A stretch of DNA of 64,000 bases. Origin: JADLCX01 sp964630785. GTDB lineage: Bacteria; Planctomycetota; Phycisphaerae; Phycisphaerales; UBA1924. A model generated the notes under the pieces. The model was not told the origin of the DNA. It ran no database searches and saw only the letters and a program-made list of their open reading frames with translations. The position numbers and the translations under genes are program-made. This document shows, in pieces, positions 56,396-64,000 of the stretch; the stretch's first letter is position 1, and each line of letters begins with the position of its first letter. Location of the stretch: contig CAZVZG010000009.1 in NCBI GenBank assembly GCA_964630785.1, positions 62,001 to 126,000 on the forward strand. The letters are read 5' to 3'.

Positions 56396-57730
56396 ATGTC
56401 AAGCCCGGACGGGAAGGTCAACGTGTTGCTGGTGGGCGGGGGTGGTCGCGAGCACGCGCTGGCCTGGCGGATGAGCCAGTCGGCGCGGATGGGCCGGCTG
56501 TGGCTGACCGACCCCCAGAATCCGGGGCTGGCCGCGCTCGGGACCGCCGTGGACGTGCCGGTGGACTTCCGACAGCCGTTCCGCCTCCAGCGGTTCTGCG
56601 AAAAGAACGACATCGGCCTGGTGGTGATCGGCCCCGAGGAACCGCTGACGCTCGGCCTGGCCGACGCGCTCGCGGCCCCGGCGGCTGGGGGAGGGGGCGG
56701 GCGGGTGGTCTTTGGCCCCAGCGCGGCCGCGGCGCGGTTGGAGGGCGACAAGGCCTGGTGCAAGGCCTTGGTTCGCAACGCCTCGGTGCCAATGGCCGAA
56801 GGGCGCGCGTTCACCGACTACCACGCTGCCCGCGCCTACGTCGAGACCCGCGAAGACCCGCCGGTGATCAAGGCCAGCGGTCTGGCCAAGGGCAAGGGTG
56901 TGGTGGTGCCCGCGACGATGGAGGAGGCCCTGGCCGCGCTCGAACGGATCATGGTCAAGCTCGAGTTCGGCGAAGCCGGTCGGACGGTCGTCGTCGAAGA
57001 ACGATTGTCCGGGCCCGAGGTCAGCGTGCTGAACCTCGTGGACGGACGCAACATCTATGTGCTTGAACCCTGCCGCGACCACAAGCGGCTGGGCGACGGC
57101 GACACCGGCCCGAACACCGGCGGCATGGGCGCGATCTGCCCCGGCGGCATCAGCGACGATGCCCTGCTCAACCAGATCCAGGCCGAGATCGTCGTACCGA
57201 CGGTCGACGCGCTGCGCCGCGAGGGCGTCGAGTTCCAGGGCGTGCTCTACGCGGGCGTGATGCTCACGCCGGCCGGCCCGAAGCTGCTGGAGTTCAACAC
57301 GCGTTTCGGCGACCCCGAGTGCCAGGCTCTCATGGTGCGGCTGGAGTCGGACCTCATCGACCTCATGCTCGCCACGGGCCAGCGCACGCTCGACGAGGCC
57401 GACGTGCGATGGTCTACCGACGCGGTCTGCTGTGTTGTGCTCGCGAGCAAAGGGTATCCCAACCGCTACAAGACCGGCGTTCCGATCGAGGGCCTGGAGG
57501 CCGCGGCCGCGGTCCCGGGTGTGGTGGTGTTCCACGCGGGCACGCGCCGAGAGCCCGGTGGTGCGGGGGGTGCGGATGCAAAGATCGTCACCAGCGGCGG
57601 GCGCGTGCTGAATGTGGTCGCCAAAGCGCCGACCATGGCCGAGGCCCGCAAGCGGGCGTACGAGGCGTGCGACCTGATCCGGTTCGAGGGCAAGACGCTG
57701 CGCCGCGACATCGGTTCCGCGGCCGATTGA
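56396..57730 (+). CDS. purD: Phosphoribosylamine-glycine ligase
   Basis: The 444-aa protein catalyses step two of purine biosynthesis (phosphoribosylamine plus glycine and ATP to GAR). The N-terminal 'VGGGGREHALAWRM' loop, 'VVIGPEEPLTLGLADAL', the ATP-grasp loop 'IKASGLAKGKGVVVPA', 'LSGPEVSVLNLVDG', 'PNTGGMGAICPGG' and 'LEFNTRFGDPECQALM' are all present and in order. The length is normal for PurD. The gene starts the chromosomal segment right of the prophage and converges with a DedA gene 16 nt away. Confidence 0.95.
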   Translation: MSSPDGKVNVLLVGGGGREHALAWRMSQSARMGRLWLTDPQNPGLAALGTAVDVPVDFRQPFRLQRFCEKNDIGLVVIGPEEPLTLGLADALAAPAAGGGGGRVVFGPSAAAARLEGDKAWCKALVRNASVPMAEGRAFTDYHAARAYVETREDPPVIKASGLAKGKGVVVPATMEEALAALERIMVKLEFGEAGRTVVVEERLSGPEVSVLNLVDGRNIYVLEPCRDHKRLGDGDTGPNTGGMGAICPGGISDDALLNQIQAEIVVPTVDALRREGVEFQGVLYAGVMLTPAGPKLLEFNTRFGDPECQALMVRLESDLIDLMLATGQRTLDEADVRWSTDAVCCVVLASKGYPNRYKTGVPIEGLEAAAAVPGVVVFHAGTRREPGGAGGADAKIVTSGGRVLNVVAKAPTMAEARKRAYEACDLIRFEGKTLRRDIGSAAD

Positions 57731-57746
57731 CGCCCGCACCCGGCGC

Positions 57747-58418
57747 TCAGGCCGCGTCGCGCTGGGCGCCGGCGCCGCGTGCGGCACGCCGCCGCGCCAG
57801 CACAAACTCGACGGCCATCGGCAGGATCGACACGAAGATGATGCCGACGATCACCAGCTCGAAGTTGTCCTTGACGACCTCGAAGTTGCCGAAGAAGTAA
57901 CCGGCCCCGACGCACACGGCCACCCACGCGGCCGCCCCCACGAAGTTGTAGAGCACGAACTTGCCGTAGCTCATCGCGCCCATGCCGGCGACGAACGGGG
58001 CGAAGGTGCGCACGATGGGGACGAAGCGGGCGAGGATGATGGTCTTGCCGCCGTATTTCTCGAAGAACTCGTGCGTGCGTTCGAGGTGCGCGGGCTTGAT
58101 GAGGCGGAACTTCCGACCGCGGGCCATGCGCGGGCCGAGGAACTTGCCGACGTGGTAGTTGACGGCGTCGCCGAGCACCGCGGCGACGAGCAGGACGATC
58201 GAGACCATCCAGACGTCGAAACTGCCGCGTGCGGCCAGCGCGCCGGCCGCGAACAGCAGCGAATCGCCGGGCAAGAAAGGTGTAAAGACCAGGCCCGTCT
58301 CGGCGAAGATGATGGCGAAGAGGATGCCGTAGGTCCACGCGCCGTAGTCGCGGATGAACCCCTCAAGGTGCTCGGGCAGGTGCGTGAAGAAGTGGATGAA
58401 CTGTTCGAGCAGTTCCAT
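57747..58418 (-). CDS. DedA-family (SNARE-associated) membrane protein
   Basis: The 223-aa protein has several membrane segments with the DedA signatures 'FAETGLVFTPFLPGDSLLF' (about 40-58), 'LGDAVNYHVGKFLG' and 'ARFVPIVRTFAPFVAGMGAM' (about 128-147). DedA proteins act in membrane lipid handling, flipping lipid carriers such as undecaprenyl phosphate. The C-terminal tail is basic ('ARRRAARGAGAQRD'). Confidence 0.88.
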   Translation of the reverse strand: MELLEQFIHFFTHLPEHLEGFIRDYGAWTYGILFAIIFAETGLVFTPFLPGDSLLFAAGALAARGSFDVWMVSIVLLVAAVLGDAVNYHVGKFLGPRMARGRKFRLIKPAHLERTHEFFEKYGGKTIILARFVPIVRTFAPFVAGMGAMSYGKFVLYNFVGAAAWVAVCVGAGYFFGNFEVVKDNFELVIVGIIFVSILPMAVEFVLARRRAARGAGAQRDAA

Positions 58419-58500
58419 GGGGACAAAGGTAGGCGTGGGGCGGGTGGACACGGCCCGGGGCGCTGCTTCCTTCGGGCCGCAAACCTGATAATCTGTGGGT

Positions 58501-59556
58501 ATGGTCAACCGATTCCTGAGCACGGCGGTGTGCGGACTGGCGGCGGTGTTTCTCGCGGCGTGCCACTGCGACAAAGAGCATGATCCGGCCCTGACCAAGG
58601 AGACGCCTGTGAGCGCGGTGACGGGCAAGTGGGCGATCGTTGTGCACGGCGGCGCGGGGATGCTGGACAAGTCGATGCCCGAAGACCAGAAGGCGGCGTA
58701 CCGCGCAGGGATGACCACCGCCGTGGACGCGGGCCGTCGCGTGCTCGCGGCGGGCGGGACGAGCCTCGACGCCGTCGAGGCCGCGGTGCGGACGCTCGAA
58801 GACAACGAGCTGTTCAACGCGGGCAAGGGCGCGGTGCTGACCCGCGCGGGCACGTGCGAACTCGACGCGTCGATCATGGATGGGCGCACGCTCAAGTGCG
58901 GCGCGGTGGCTGGGGCGAAGACCGTGAAGCACCCGATCACGTTCGCCCGGCAGATCATGGAGCGCACACCGCACATCCTGTTCGCGGGCGAGGGCGCTGA
59001 GAAACTGGCAGGCGAGCTGGGCGTGGAGCGGGTGGACCCGTCGTACTTCATCACGCCGCGCCGGAAGGAGCAGCTCGACAAGAAGTTGCGGGAGCTGGGC
59101 CTGGCCGCGATGTCGGATGTGGGGGGAATCTCGCCGGACGGGGCCATGGGGACTGTGGGGTGCGTCGCGTTGGATGTGCACGGCGACATCGCCGCGGCCA
59201 CAAGCACGGGCGGGATGACGGCGAAGATGCCGGGGCGCGTGGGCGACTCGCCGATCATCGGCGCGGGGTGCTACGCGAATAACGCGTCGCTCGGGGTGAG
59301 CTGCACGGGCACGGGCGAACAGTACATCCGGCACGTCGCGGCACACGAGTTGTCGGCATTGGTGAGGTACAAGGGGCTGAGCCTGGCGGATGCGGCGCGG
59401 GTGGTGCTGAACGATCGGCTCGACCCTGACGACGGCGGCCTGATCGCGATCGGGCGCGACGGTGCGATCGTGATGATGATGACGACCGGGTGCATGCCCC
59501 GGGCCGCGGCGGACTCGGGCGGGCGGATGGAAGTGCACATCTGGGAAGGTGAGTGA
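58501..59556 (+). CDS. Exported isoaspartyl peptidase/L-asparaginase, Ntn-hydrolase type
   Basis: The 351-aa protein has a lipoprotein signal ('VCGLAAVFLAACHC', lipobox LAAC, Cys near residue 22). The Ntn-hydrolase core 'KWAIVVHGGAGML' and the autocleavage site before Thr in 'DIAAATSTGGMTAKMPGRVG' (Thr near residue 240) are present, with 'GDSPIIGAGCYANN' after it. Such enzymes self-process to two chains and hydrolyse isoaspartyl dipeptides or asparagine. Anchoring outside the cytoplasm is unusual for the family, in which most members are cytoplasmic. The ATG used is 58501. Confidence 0.87.
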   Translation: MVNRFLSTAVCGLAAVFLAACHCDKEHDPALTKETPVSAVTGKWAIVVHGGAGMLDKSMPEDQKAAYRAGMTTAVDAGRRVLAAGGTSLDAVEAAVRTLEDNELFNAGKGAVLTRAGTCELDASIMDGRTLKCGAVAGAKTVKHPITFARQIMERTPHILFAGEGAEKLAGELGVERVDPSYFITPRRKEQLDKKLRELGLAAMSDVGGISPDGAMGTVGCVALDVHGDIAAATSTGGMTAKMPGRVGDSPIIGAGCYANNASLGVSCTGTGEQYIRHVAAHELSALVRYKGLSLADAARVVLNDRLDPDDGGLIAIGRDGAIVMMMTTGCMPRAAADSGGRMEVHIWEGE

Positions 59557-59571
59557 GCGGGGCGACCAGAG

Positions 59572-60576
59572 ATGAAGTTCGTCAAGATGCACGGTTGCGG
59601 GAACGACTACGTGTACCTCGACGCGGTGCGCGATCGGGGCGTGGCCACGATGTTGAATGAGCCGGGCTGGGGCGAGCTGGTCCGTCGCATGAGTGATCGC
59701 CACAGGGGCATCGGGAGCGACGGCGTGATCGCGGTGTGCGGGCCGACGGACGCGGGCGTGCGGGCCCGCGCACAGGTGCGAATGCGGATGTACAACGCGG
59801 ACGGGTCGGAATCGGAGATGTGCGGCAACGGGGTGCGCTGCGTCGCGAAGTTCGCGCACGATCGGCTGGGCGTGGTGGGTTCGCCGATGCTGGTCGAGAC
59901 CGGGCGCGGCGTGCTGAGCATCGACCTTGAACTCCGGGGCGGCAGGGTCGTGTCGGCCACGGTGGATATGGGCGAACCGATCCTGGACCCGGACGCGGTG
60001 CCGGTGGATCGGTCGCGGCTCGGCGCCGGCGACGGGCGGGGCGGCTTTGGCCTGCCCGGCGTGCCGGACGCCGCGGCGGACTGGCGGTTTGTGTCCATGG
60101 GCAACCCGCACGCGGTCTCGTTCGAGACTTCACTGGGAGGCGGCGAACCGGGCGCGGGCGGTCCGGACGACCCGCTGCTGAATCTTGCGCGGCTCGGGCC
60201 GCGGGTCGAGCGCCACGCGGCGTTCCCGCGGCGCACCAATGTTCACGTCGTGCGCCAGCGGAGCGAAACGGTCGCGGACGTGTTCACATGGGAGCGGGGC
60301 GCGGGGATAACCCAGGCGTGCGGCACCGGAGCGTGCGCATCGCTCGTGGCGGGCGTGCTCGGCGGGCGGCTGCGGCGCGAGGCGGTGCTGCGCGTGCTCG
60401 GCGGAGAGCTGCGGGCTAGGTGGGACGAGCGGACCAACCGCGTATTCATGACCGGCGAGGCGGTGGACGTGTTTGAGGGGGAGTGGAGCTGCGGAAACAG
60501 TGAAGGCACCGAGGCACGCGGCATCCAGGCATCGAGTAACCGCGTCGAGGATACCCCGCGGTCCGTTCCCTCCTAG
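59572..60576 (+). CDS. dapF: Diaminopimelate epimerase
   Basis: The 334-aa enzyme converts LL- to meso-diaminopimelate in lysine and peptidoglycan synthesis. It has 'KMHGCGNDYVYLD' at the start and both catalytic Cys motifs, 'SEMCGNGVRCVAKF' and 'ITQACGTGACASLVAG'. A Gly-rich insert occurs at about residues 140-200, and the last 30 residues ('GIQASSNRVEDTPRSVPS') extend beyond the family norm. It precedes an M20 peptidase after 8 nt. Confidence 0.92.
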   Translation: MKFVKMHGCGNDYVYLDAVRDRGVATMLNEPGWGELVRRMSDRHRGIGSDGVIAVCGPTDAGVRARAQVRMRMYNADGSESEMCGNGVRCVAKFAHDRLGVVGSPMLVETGRGVLSIDLELRGGRVVSATVDMGEPILDPDAVPVDRSRLGAGDGRGGFGLPGVPDAAADWRFVSMGNPHAVSFETSLGGGEPGAGGPDDPLLNLARLGPRVERHAAFPRRTNVHVVRQRSETVADVFTWERGAGITQACGTGACASLVAGVLGGRLRREAVLRVLGGELRARWDERTNRVFMTGEAVDVFEGEWSCGNSEGTEARGIQASSNRVEDTPRSVPS

Positions 60577-60584
60577 TCTTTCCG

Positions 60585-61856
60585 ATGCCGTTGACGGACG
60601 TGGAACAACGTGTGTGCGCGGCGATCGCGGCGCGGCGAGCGGCGTTGCTCGACGATCTGCGTTTGCACGTCGAGTTGCCGACTGGCGTGGGGAGTGGGGG
60701 GGCCGGGGGCAACGCGGACGCGCTCGAACGGACCCGCGACGTGCTCACGGCGCGGGCGGGACGGCTGGGTGCGACCGTGCAGACGAAGGTCGGCGACCCG
60801 CGCCCGCGGTGGCTGTACGGTGAGCCGGGATACGGCGGGCGCGGCGACCAATCGTCCTCCGGACGCGGGGCTGACGTGACCGCGGTGTGCCGACGAGAGC
60901 ACGCGGGCGAGGGACGGCGGCGGCCGGTGTTGATCTGCGGGCACCTGGACACTGTCCATGATCCGCGCGGGCCGTTCCAGAAGTTGACGATCGCGCCCGA
61001 CGGGCGGACGGCAACGGGGCCCGGGTGCGTGGACATGAAGGGCGGGCTGGTCATCGGGCTGGCGGCGATCGAGGCGTTGGACGCGTGCGGCGTGCACATC
61101 CCGTGGACGCTGCTGCTCAACAGCGACGAGGAGACGGGCAGTTACCACAGCCAGAGAACGATCTTTCAGGAAGCGGCGCGCGTGGCGGATGCGGGCGGCT
61201 TCGGGGTTGCGCTGGAGCCCGGGGGGGGCGGCGCCAAGGGCGAGTTGATGGTCGAGCGGGCCGGGAGCGGGCAGTTCTTCGTCGAGGTCCGCGGGCGCGC
61301 GGCCCACGTGGGGCGGGACTTCCGCTCGGGCGTGTCGGCGGTGAACGCGCTGGCGGGGCTGATCGTGCGCATCTCGGACCTGGGCCGCCCGGACGACGGC
61401 CTGATCGTGAACATCGGCCCGATCGACGGCGGCACGGCGACCAACGTCGTTCCCGATCGGGCTCGCGCGTGGGGGAACGTGCGGTTTGAGTCGCGCGAGG
61501 CGGCCAAGCGGTTTGAGGCCGACCTCCGCGCGGTCGCGGGCGCGGCCGTCGGGCCGGGGCTGAACGTTGAGGTCTCGACCAGCTTTGTGCGCGAGGCCAA
61601 GCCGCGGACGAGCGGAGTGGACGAACTGGCCACGATCGCCCAAACGGTGAGCGAACAGCTCGGGCGGCCTCTACCGCTGGGCAAGACCGCGGGCGTGTGT
61701 GATGGGAACGTGATGCAAGGCGCGGGGCTCGCGACGCTGGATACGCTCGGTGTACGCGGCGGCGGGCTGCACACAGCGCAAGAATGGATCGAGCTCGACA
61801 GCTTGGTGGAACGATGTCAGTTGCTGGCGGTGTTTCTGATGAGGGCGGGGGGATAG
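60585..61856 (+). CDS. M20-family metallopeptidase (carboxypeptidase G2/ArgE-like)
   Basis: The 423-aa enzyme has zinc-ligand motifs 'ICGHLDTVHDPRGPF' (His), 'CVDMKGGLVIGLAA' (Asp) and 'LLNSDEETGSYHSQ' (Glu-Glu), and the dimerisation part 'SGQFFVEVRGRAAHVGRDFR'. M20 enzymes cleave the C-terminal amino acid or deacetylate amino acids. Being after dapF, it may serve in amino-acid metabolism (for example desuccinylase-like); the substrate is unproven. Confidence 0.87.
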   Translation: MPLTDVEQRVCAAIAARRAALLDDLRLHVELPTGVGSGGAGGNADALERTRDVLTARAGRLGATVQTKVGDPRPRWLYGEPGYGGRGDQSSSGRGADVTAVCRREHAGEGRRRPVLICGHLDTVHDPRGPFQKLTIAPDGRTATGPGCVDMKGGLVIGLAAIEALDACGVHIPWTLLLNSDEETGSYHSQRTIFQEAARVADAGGFGVALEPGGGGAKGELMVERAGSGQFFVEVRGRAAHVGRDFRSGVSAVNALAGLIVRISDLGRPDDGLIVNIGPIDGGTATNVVPDRARAWGNVRFESREAAKRFEADLRAVAGAAVGPGLNVEVSTSFVREAKPRTSGVDELATIAQTVSEQLGRPLPLGKTAGVCDGNVMQGAGLATLDTLGVRGGGLHTAQEWIELDSLVERCQLLAVFLMRAGG

Positions 61857-61924
61857 CGGATTTCGGGCGGCGGATAGCGGATGGGGGAGGATGGGGTGTG
61901 GGGTGATCGGGAAAGAGGTCGTCA

Positions 61925-63433
61925 ATGGCTCAGGTAGCGAGCACGGCGGTGGGTGGGGCTGTGGGGACGAACGGCGCGGGTCCCGCGGCCGCGGGGACTG
62001 TGGGGGGTGAGTTTGCACGAAGCAAGGCGGTGTCGGCTTCGGTGGCCGCGCTCGTGGACGAGATGCAGCGCCACAGCGCGAAGCTGACCGACGTTCGCCC
62101 GCCGAAGGCGGAGCTCAAGGTCACGTACGACGCGATACTGACCCGCGCGGCGGAGGTCCGGGGGCGCGGGCTGCTGTACCCGTACATCGGCAGCGGTATC
62201 GGCAACGGCGCGCTGGTGGAACTCGCGGACGGGAGTGTGAAGTGGGACATGATCTGCGGGATCGGCGTCCACTTCTTCGGGCACAGCGACCCGGACCTGA
62301 CGGGCGCGGCGGTGCGCGGCGCGCTGGGCGACACGCTGCAGCACGGCAATCTTCAGGCGGGCGACGAGCCGCAGGTGTTCAGCAAGACGCTGCTGGACGA
62401 GGCCGCGAAGCACAGCCGGCTCAAGCACGTGTACTGCGCGACGTCGGGGTGCATGGCCAACGAGAACGCGATCAAGGTGTGCTACCAGAAGCACCAGCCC
62501 GCGTCGCGGGTGATCGCCTTTGCGGATTGCTTCATGGGTCGCAGCGTGACCATGTGCCAGATCGGCGACACGGCGGCGTACCGGCAGGGCATTCCGCTGA
62601 GCACGCTGGTGGATTACATGCCTTTCTACAACGGCGCGGCGGCGAAGGGGATGAGCGCGGGCGACCAGAGCGGCCAGGCACGGTACATCGACATGTGCGT
62701 GGGGCGGCTGCGCGAGTATGTGCATCGGTACCCGAAGCAGCACGCGTGCTTCATCTTCGAGCTGGTGCAGGGCGAGGGCGGGTTCAACGCCGCGCCGCGC
62801 GAGTTCTTCGTGGAGTTGATGAAGGTGTGCAAAGATTCGCACATCGCCGTGTGGGACGACGAGATCCAGACGTTCGGGCGAACGGAGCGGATGTTCGCGT
62901 ACGAGACGTGCGGCGTGGGCGAGTGGGTGGACGTGTTGTGCGTGGGCAAGATGACGCAGGTGTGCGCGACGCTGTTCACCGAGGAGTACAACCCACAGGC
63001 CGGGCTGCTCAGCGGAACCTTCACCAGCAGCACGCCGGCGTACACGGTGGGGACGCGAGTGATCGAGCGGCTGCGCGACGGCGGGTACTACGGGCCTGAG
63101 GGGAAGATCGCCCGCCATCACGCGGAGTTTGTACGCCGGGTGCGGGCGCTTGCGGCGGCGCACCCGGCGTGGTTCCCCGCGGGCGACGACTATCTGGACA
63201 TTGTGGGCGGCAACGGCGGGATGATGCGGTTCACGCCCTTCGGCGGGCGCAAGGAGCGAGTCACAAAGCTGTGCAAGCACCTGTTCGACGCGGGCGTGGT
63301 CGCGTTCTACTGCGGGCACGGGCCGTACCACGTGCGGATGCTCCCGCCGCTGGGCGTGATGAAGGAGTCCGACTGGGTGCGGGTGTTCGCGTGTGTGGAA
63401 CAGGGGATGGCGGCCGCCGCGGCGGAGGGCTGA
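61925..63433 (+). CDS. Class III PLP-dependent aminotransferase
   Basis: The 502-aa protein has 'YCATSGCMANENAIKVCYQ' (PLP pocket), 'HIAVWDDEIQTFGRTERMF' (Asp binding pyridine N) and 'VDVLCVGKMTQVCATLF', in which Lys forms the Schiff base, all in the usual order. The N-terminal extension of about 40 residues is Gly/Ala-rich. Class III enzymes act on omega-amino groups (ornithine, lysine, 4-aminobutyrate). With the N-succinyltransferase-like gene downstream, an arginine/ornithine succinyl pathway (AstC-like role) is possible but inferred. Confidence 0.85.
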   Translation: MAQVASTAVGGAVGTNGAGPAAAGTVGGEFARSKAVSASVAALVDEMQRHSAKLTDVRPPKAELKVTYDAILTRAAEVRGRGLLYPYIGSGIGNGALVELADGSVKWDMICGIGVHFFGHSDPDLTGAAVRGALGDTLQHGNLQAGDEPQVFSKTLLDEAAKHSRLKHVYCATSGCMANENAIKVCYQKHQPASRVIAFADCFMGRSVTMCQIGDTAAYRQGIPLSTLVDYMPFYNGAAAKGMSAGDQSGQARYIDMCVGRLREYVHRYPKQHACFIFELVQGEGGFNAAPREFFVELMKVCKDSHIAVWDDEIQTFGRTERMFAYETCGVGEWVDVLCVGKMTQVCATLFTEEYNPQAGLLSGTFTSSTPAYTVGTRVIERLRDGGYYGPEGKIARHHAEFVRRVRALAAAHPAWFPAGDDYLDIVGGNGGMMRFTPFGGRKERVTKLCKHLFDAGVVAFYCGHGPYHVRMLPPLGVMKESDWVRVFACVEQGMAAAAAEG

Positions 63434-63447
63434 ACGGGGAGCGGAGG

Positions 63448-63771
63448 ATGGACCTTTCGGGCATGCGCGGTCAGATCGCGAGCAACCGGCTGCCGGCCGG
63501 TTGGTCGCCGTGCACGCGAGAAGAGGGGCTTGCCCTCGCGGCGCAGCTCGAAAAGGAAGTGAACCCCGGACACCCGCTGCACGGGCGGGCGTGCGTCGCT
63601 GTGGCCAAGTTCGAGCGGTGCGAGCGGGTGCTGTACTTTTCGGAGGGATTGGACACGCCGCTTGCGGCGGTTCAACTGAGTTGGCAGGTGCCGCGGGGGC
63701 CGGACGTGTTCCCGTGGACGGAGTGGTTCTCGAGCGTGGATGATTGGGTGTTGGAGACGACACGGCGGTGA
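63448..63771 (+). CDS. Hypothetical protein between amino-acid catabolism genes
   Basis: The 107-aa protein starts 'MDLSGMRGQIASNRLPAG' and ends 'FSSVDDWVLETTRR'. It has no motif I recognise. 'GCGGAGG' precedes the ATG, and the gene follows the aminotransferase stop by 14 nt, so it likely shares its transcript. Confidence 0.65.
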   Translation: MDLSGMRGQIASNRLPAGWSPCTREEGLALAAQLEKEVNPGHPLHGRACVAVAKFERCERVLYFSEGLDTPLAAVQLSWQVPRGPDVFPWTEWFSSVDDWVLETTRR

Positions 63772-63807
63772 GGGAGAGGTGATTGTGCGCAGCGGCCAGT
63801 CGCACCG

Positions 63808-63833
63808 CATGGCCGCCCTGAGCGGCGGCCATG
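63808..63833. terminator. 10-bp hairpin before the next gene
   Basis: 'CATGGCCGCC' (63808-63817) and 'GGCGGCCATG' (63824-63833) flank a 6-nt loop. No T-run follows, so it may be a terminator of a GC-rich type or a regulatory structure. Confidence 0.45.
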
Positions 63834-63914
63834 TGGTGGCCCCCGGCGTTGTGGGTGGGTGGGGGGTCGGCAAGAGGTTGCGCTACGATGGCGGACCCCA
63901 GGTGGAGGACCGCC

Positions 63915-64000
63915 GTGTTCCTGATGCGCCGCGCGAAGATCGAGGACGTCCCCACGCTGCTGAAGCTGGCCCGGATGGTGCACTTCATCAATCTGCCCGC
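63915..64000 (+). CDS. Arginine N-succinyltransferase-like protein, 3'-truncated by the window
   Basis: Only about 28 codons are visible, reading 'VFLMRRAKIEDVPTLLKLAR' and continuing 'MVHFINLPA'. This matches the N-terminus of AstA-type arginine N-succinyltransferases (GNAT fold). The start is GTG 63915 with 'GGTGGAGG' just before; ATG 63924 is an alternative. With the aminotransferase before it, it suggests arginine catabolism. The call rests on few residues. Confidence 0.5.
   Translation, partial: MFLMRRAKIEDVPTLLKLARMVHFINLP

Noticed and set aside
61922..63991. 689-aa minus-strand frame
   Set aside because: It is antisense to the aminotransferase, which has all class III motifs.

Overview
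This window is GC-rich throughout and carries closely packed genes with many 4-nt stop/start overlaps. The housekeeping genes (purD, dapF, a DedA protein, a lipoprotein asparaginase) and a serine-recombinase/DUF2924 module suggest a planctomycete, perhaps of the Phycisphaerae. This placement is inferred from gene content and is not proven by any marker gene here.

Layout. Positions 1-4395 hold the 3' part of a CusA-type heavy-metal RND pump and a small CDF-type cation transporter. About 4.4-55.8 kb looks like one integrated tailed phage (siphovirus-like) with a large cargo. Its late operon runs leftwards (21923 to 4625): small and large terminase, zinc ribbon, a small connector-like protein, lambda-type portal, a single-chain protease-capsid fusion, DUF2190 decoration-like protein, neck proteins, tail tube, tail chaperone with a probable -1 frameshift, a lipoprotein, a gp10-like protein, tape measure, tail-tip proteins, a methyltransferase, an MptE/glycosyltransferase-like protein, and a Ser/Gly-rich protein with a Hint (hedgehog/intein) domain. 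Six small rightward genes (22082-24376) are mostly unknown and include a HARE-HTH protein. A second leftward operon (33364 to 24395) carries a sigma-70-like factor, a Sak4-like ATPase, DUF669, a RusA-like resolvase, an SF2 helicase, a prim-pol/DUF3987 primase-helicase and a ParB-methyltransferase.

The most interesting part is 33.6-52.9 kb. An XRE regulator, an ImmA/IrrE protease and two unrecognised proteins are divergent from a three-gene, 14-kb operon. That operon encodes a DrmD-like SNF2 helicase, a giant gamma-class adenine methylase (1793 aa), and an 1808-aa DEAD/DEAH helicase with a DUF1998 region and a possible C-terminal nuclease-like domain. A convergent pair (DUF1848 radical-SAM-like protein and a SAM-fold protein) follows. 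This resembles class 1 DISARM with its later genes replaced by one DruE/DrmA-DrmB-like chain, and no DrmC phospholipase is visible. It is a candidate variant or new phage-defence system carried by a prophage.

The integration module (large serine recombinase, DUF2924, two small proteins) is at 53010-55764. An initiator tRNA-Met with its terminators (56102-56246) marks the return to chromosome. Then follow purD, dedA, asparaginase, dapF, an M20 peptidase, a class-III aminotransferase, a small unknown gene and the start of an arginine N-succinyltransferase-like gene.

Three copies of a 30-bp motif with identical 15-nt internal spacing (19090, 32769, 55809) lie in the phage part, two of them about 45 nt before small genes. 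They may be phage-specific promoters, possibly used by the phage sigma factor.
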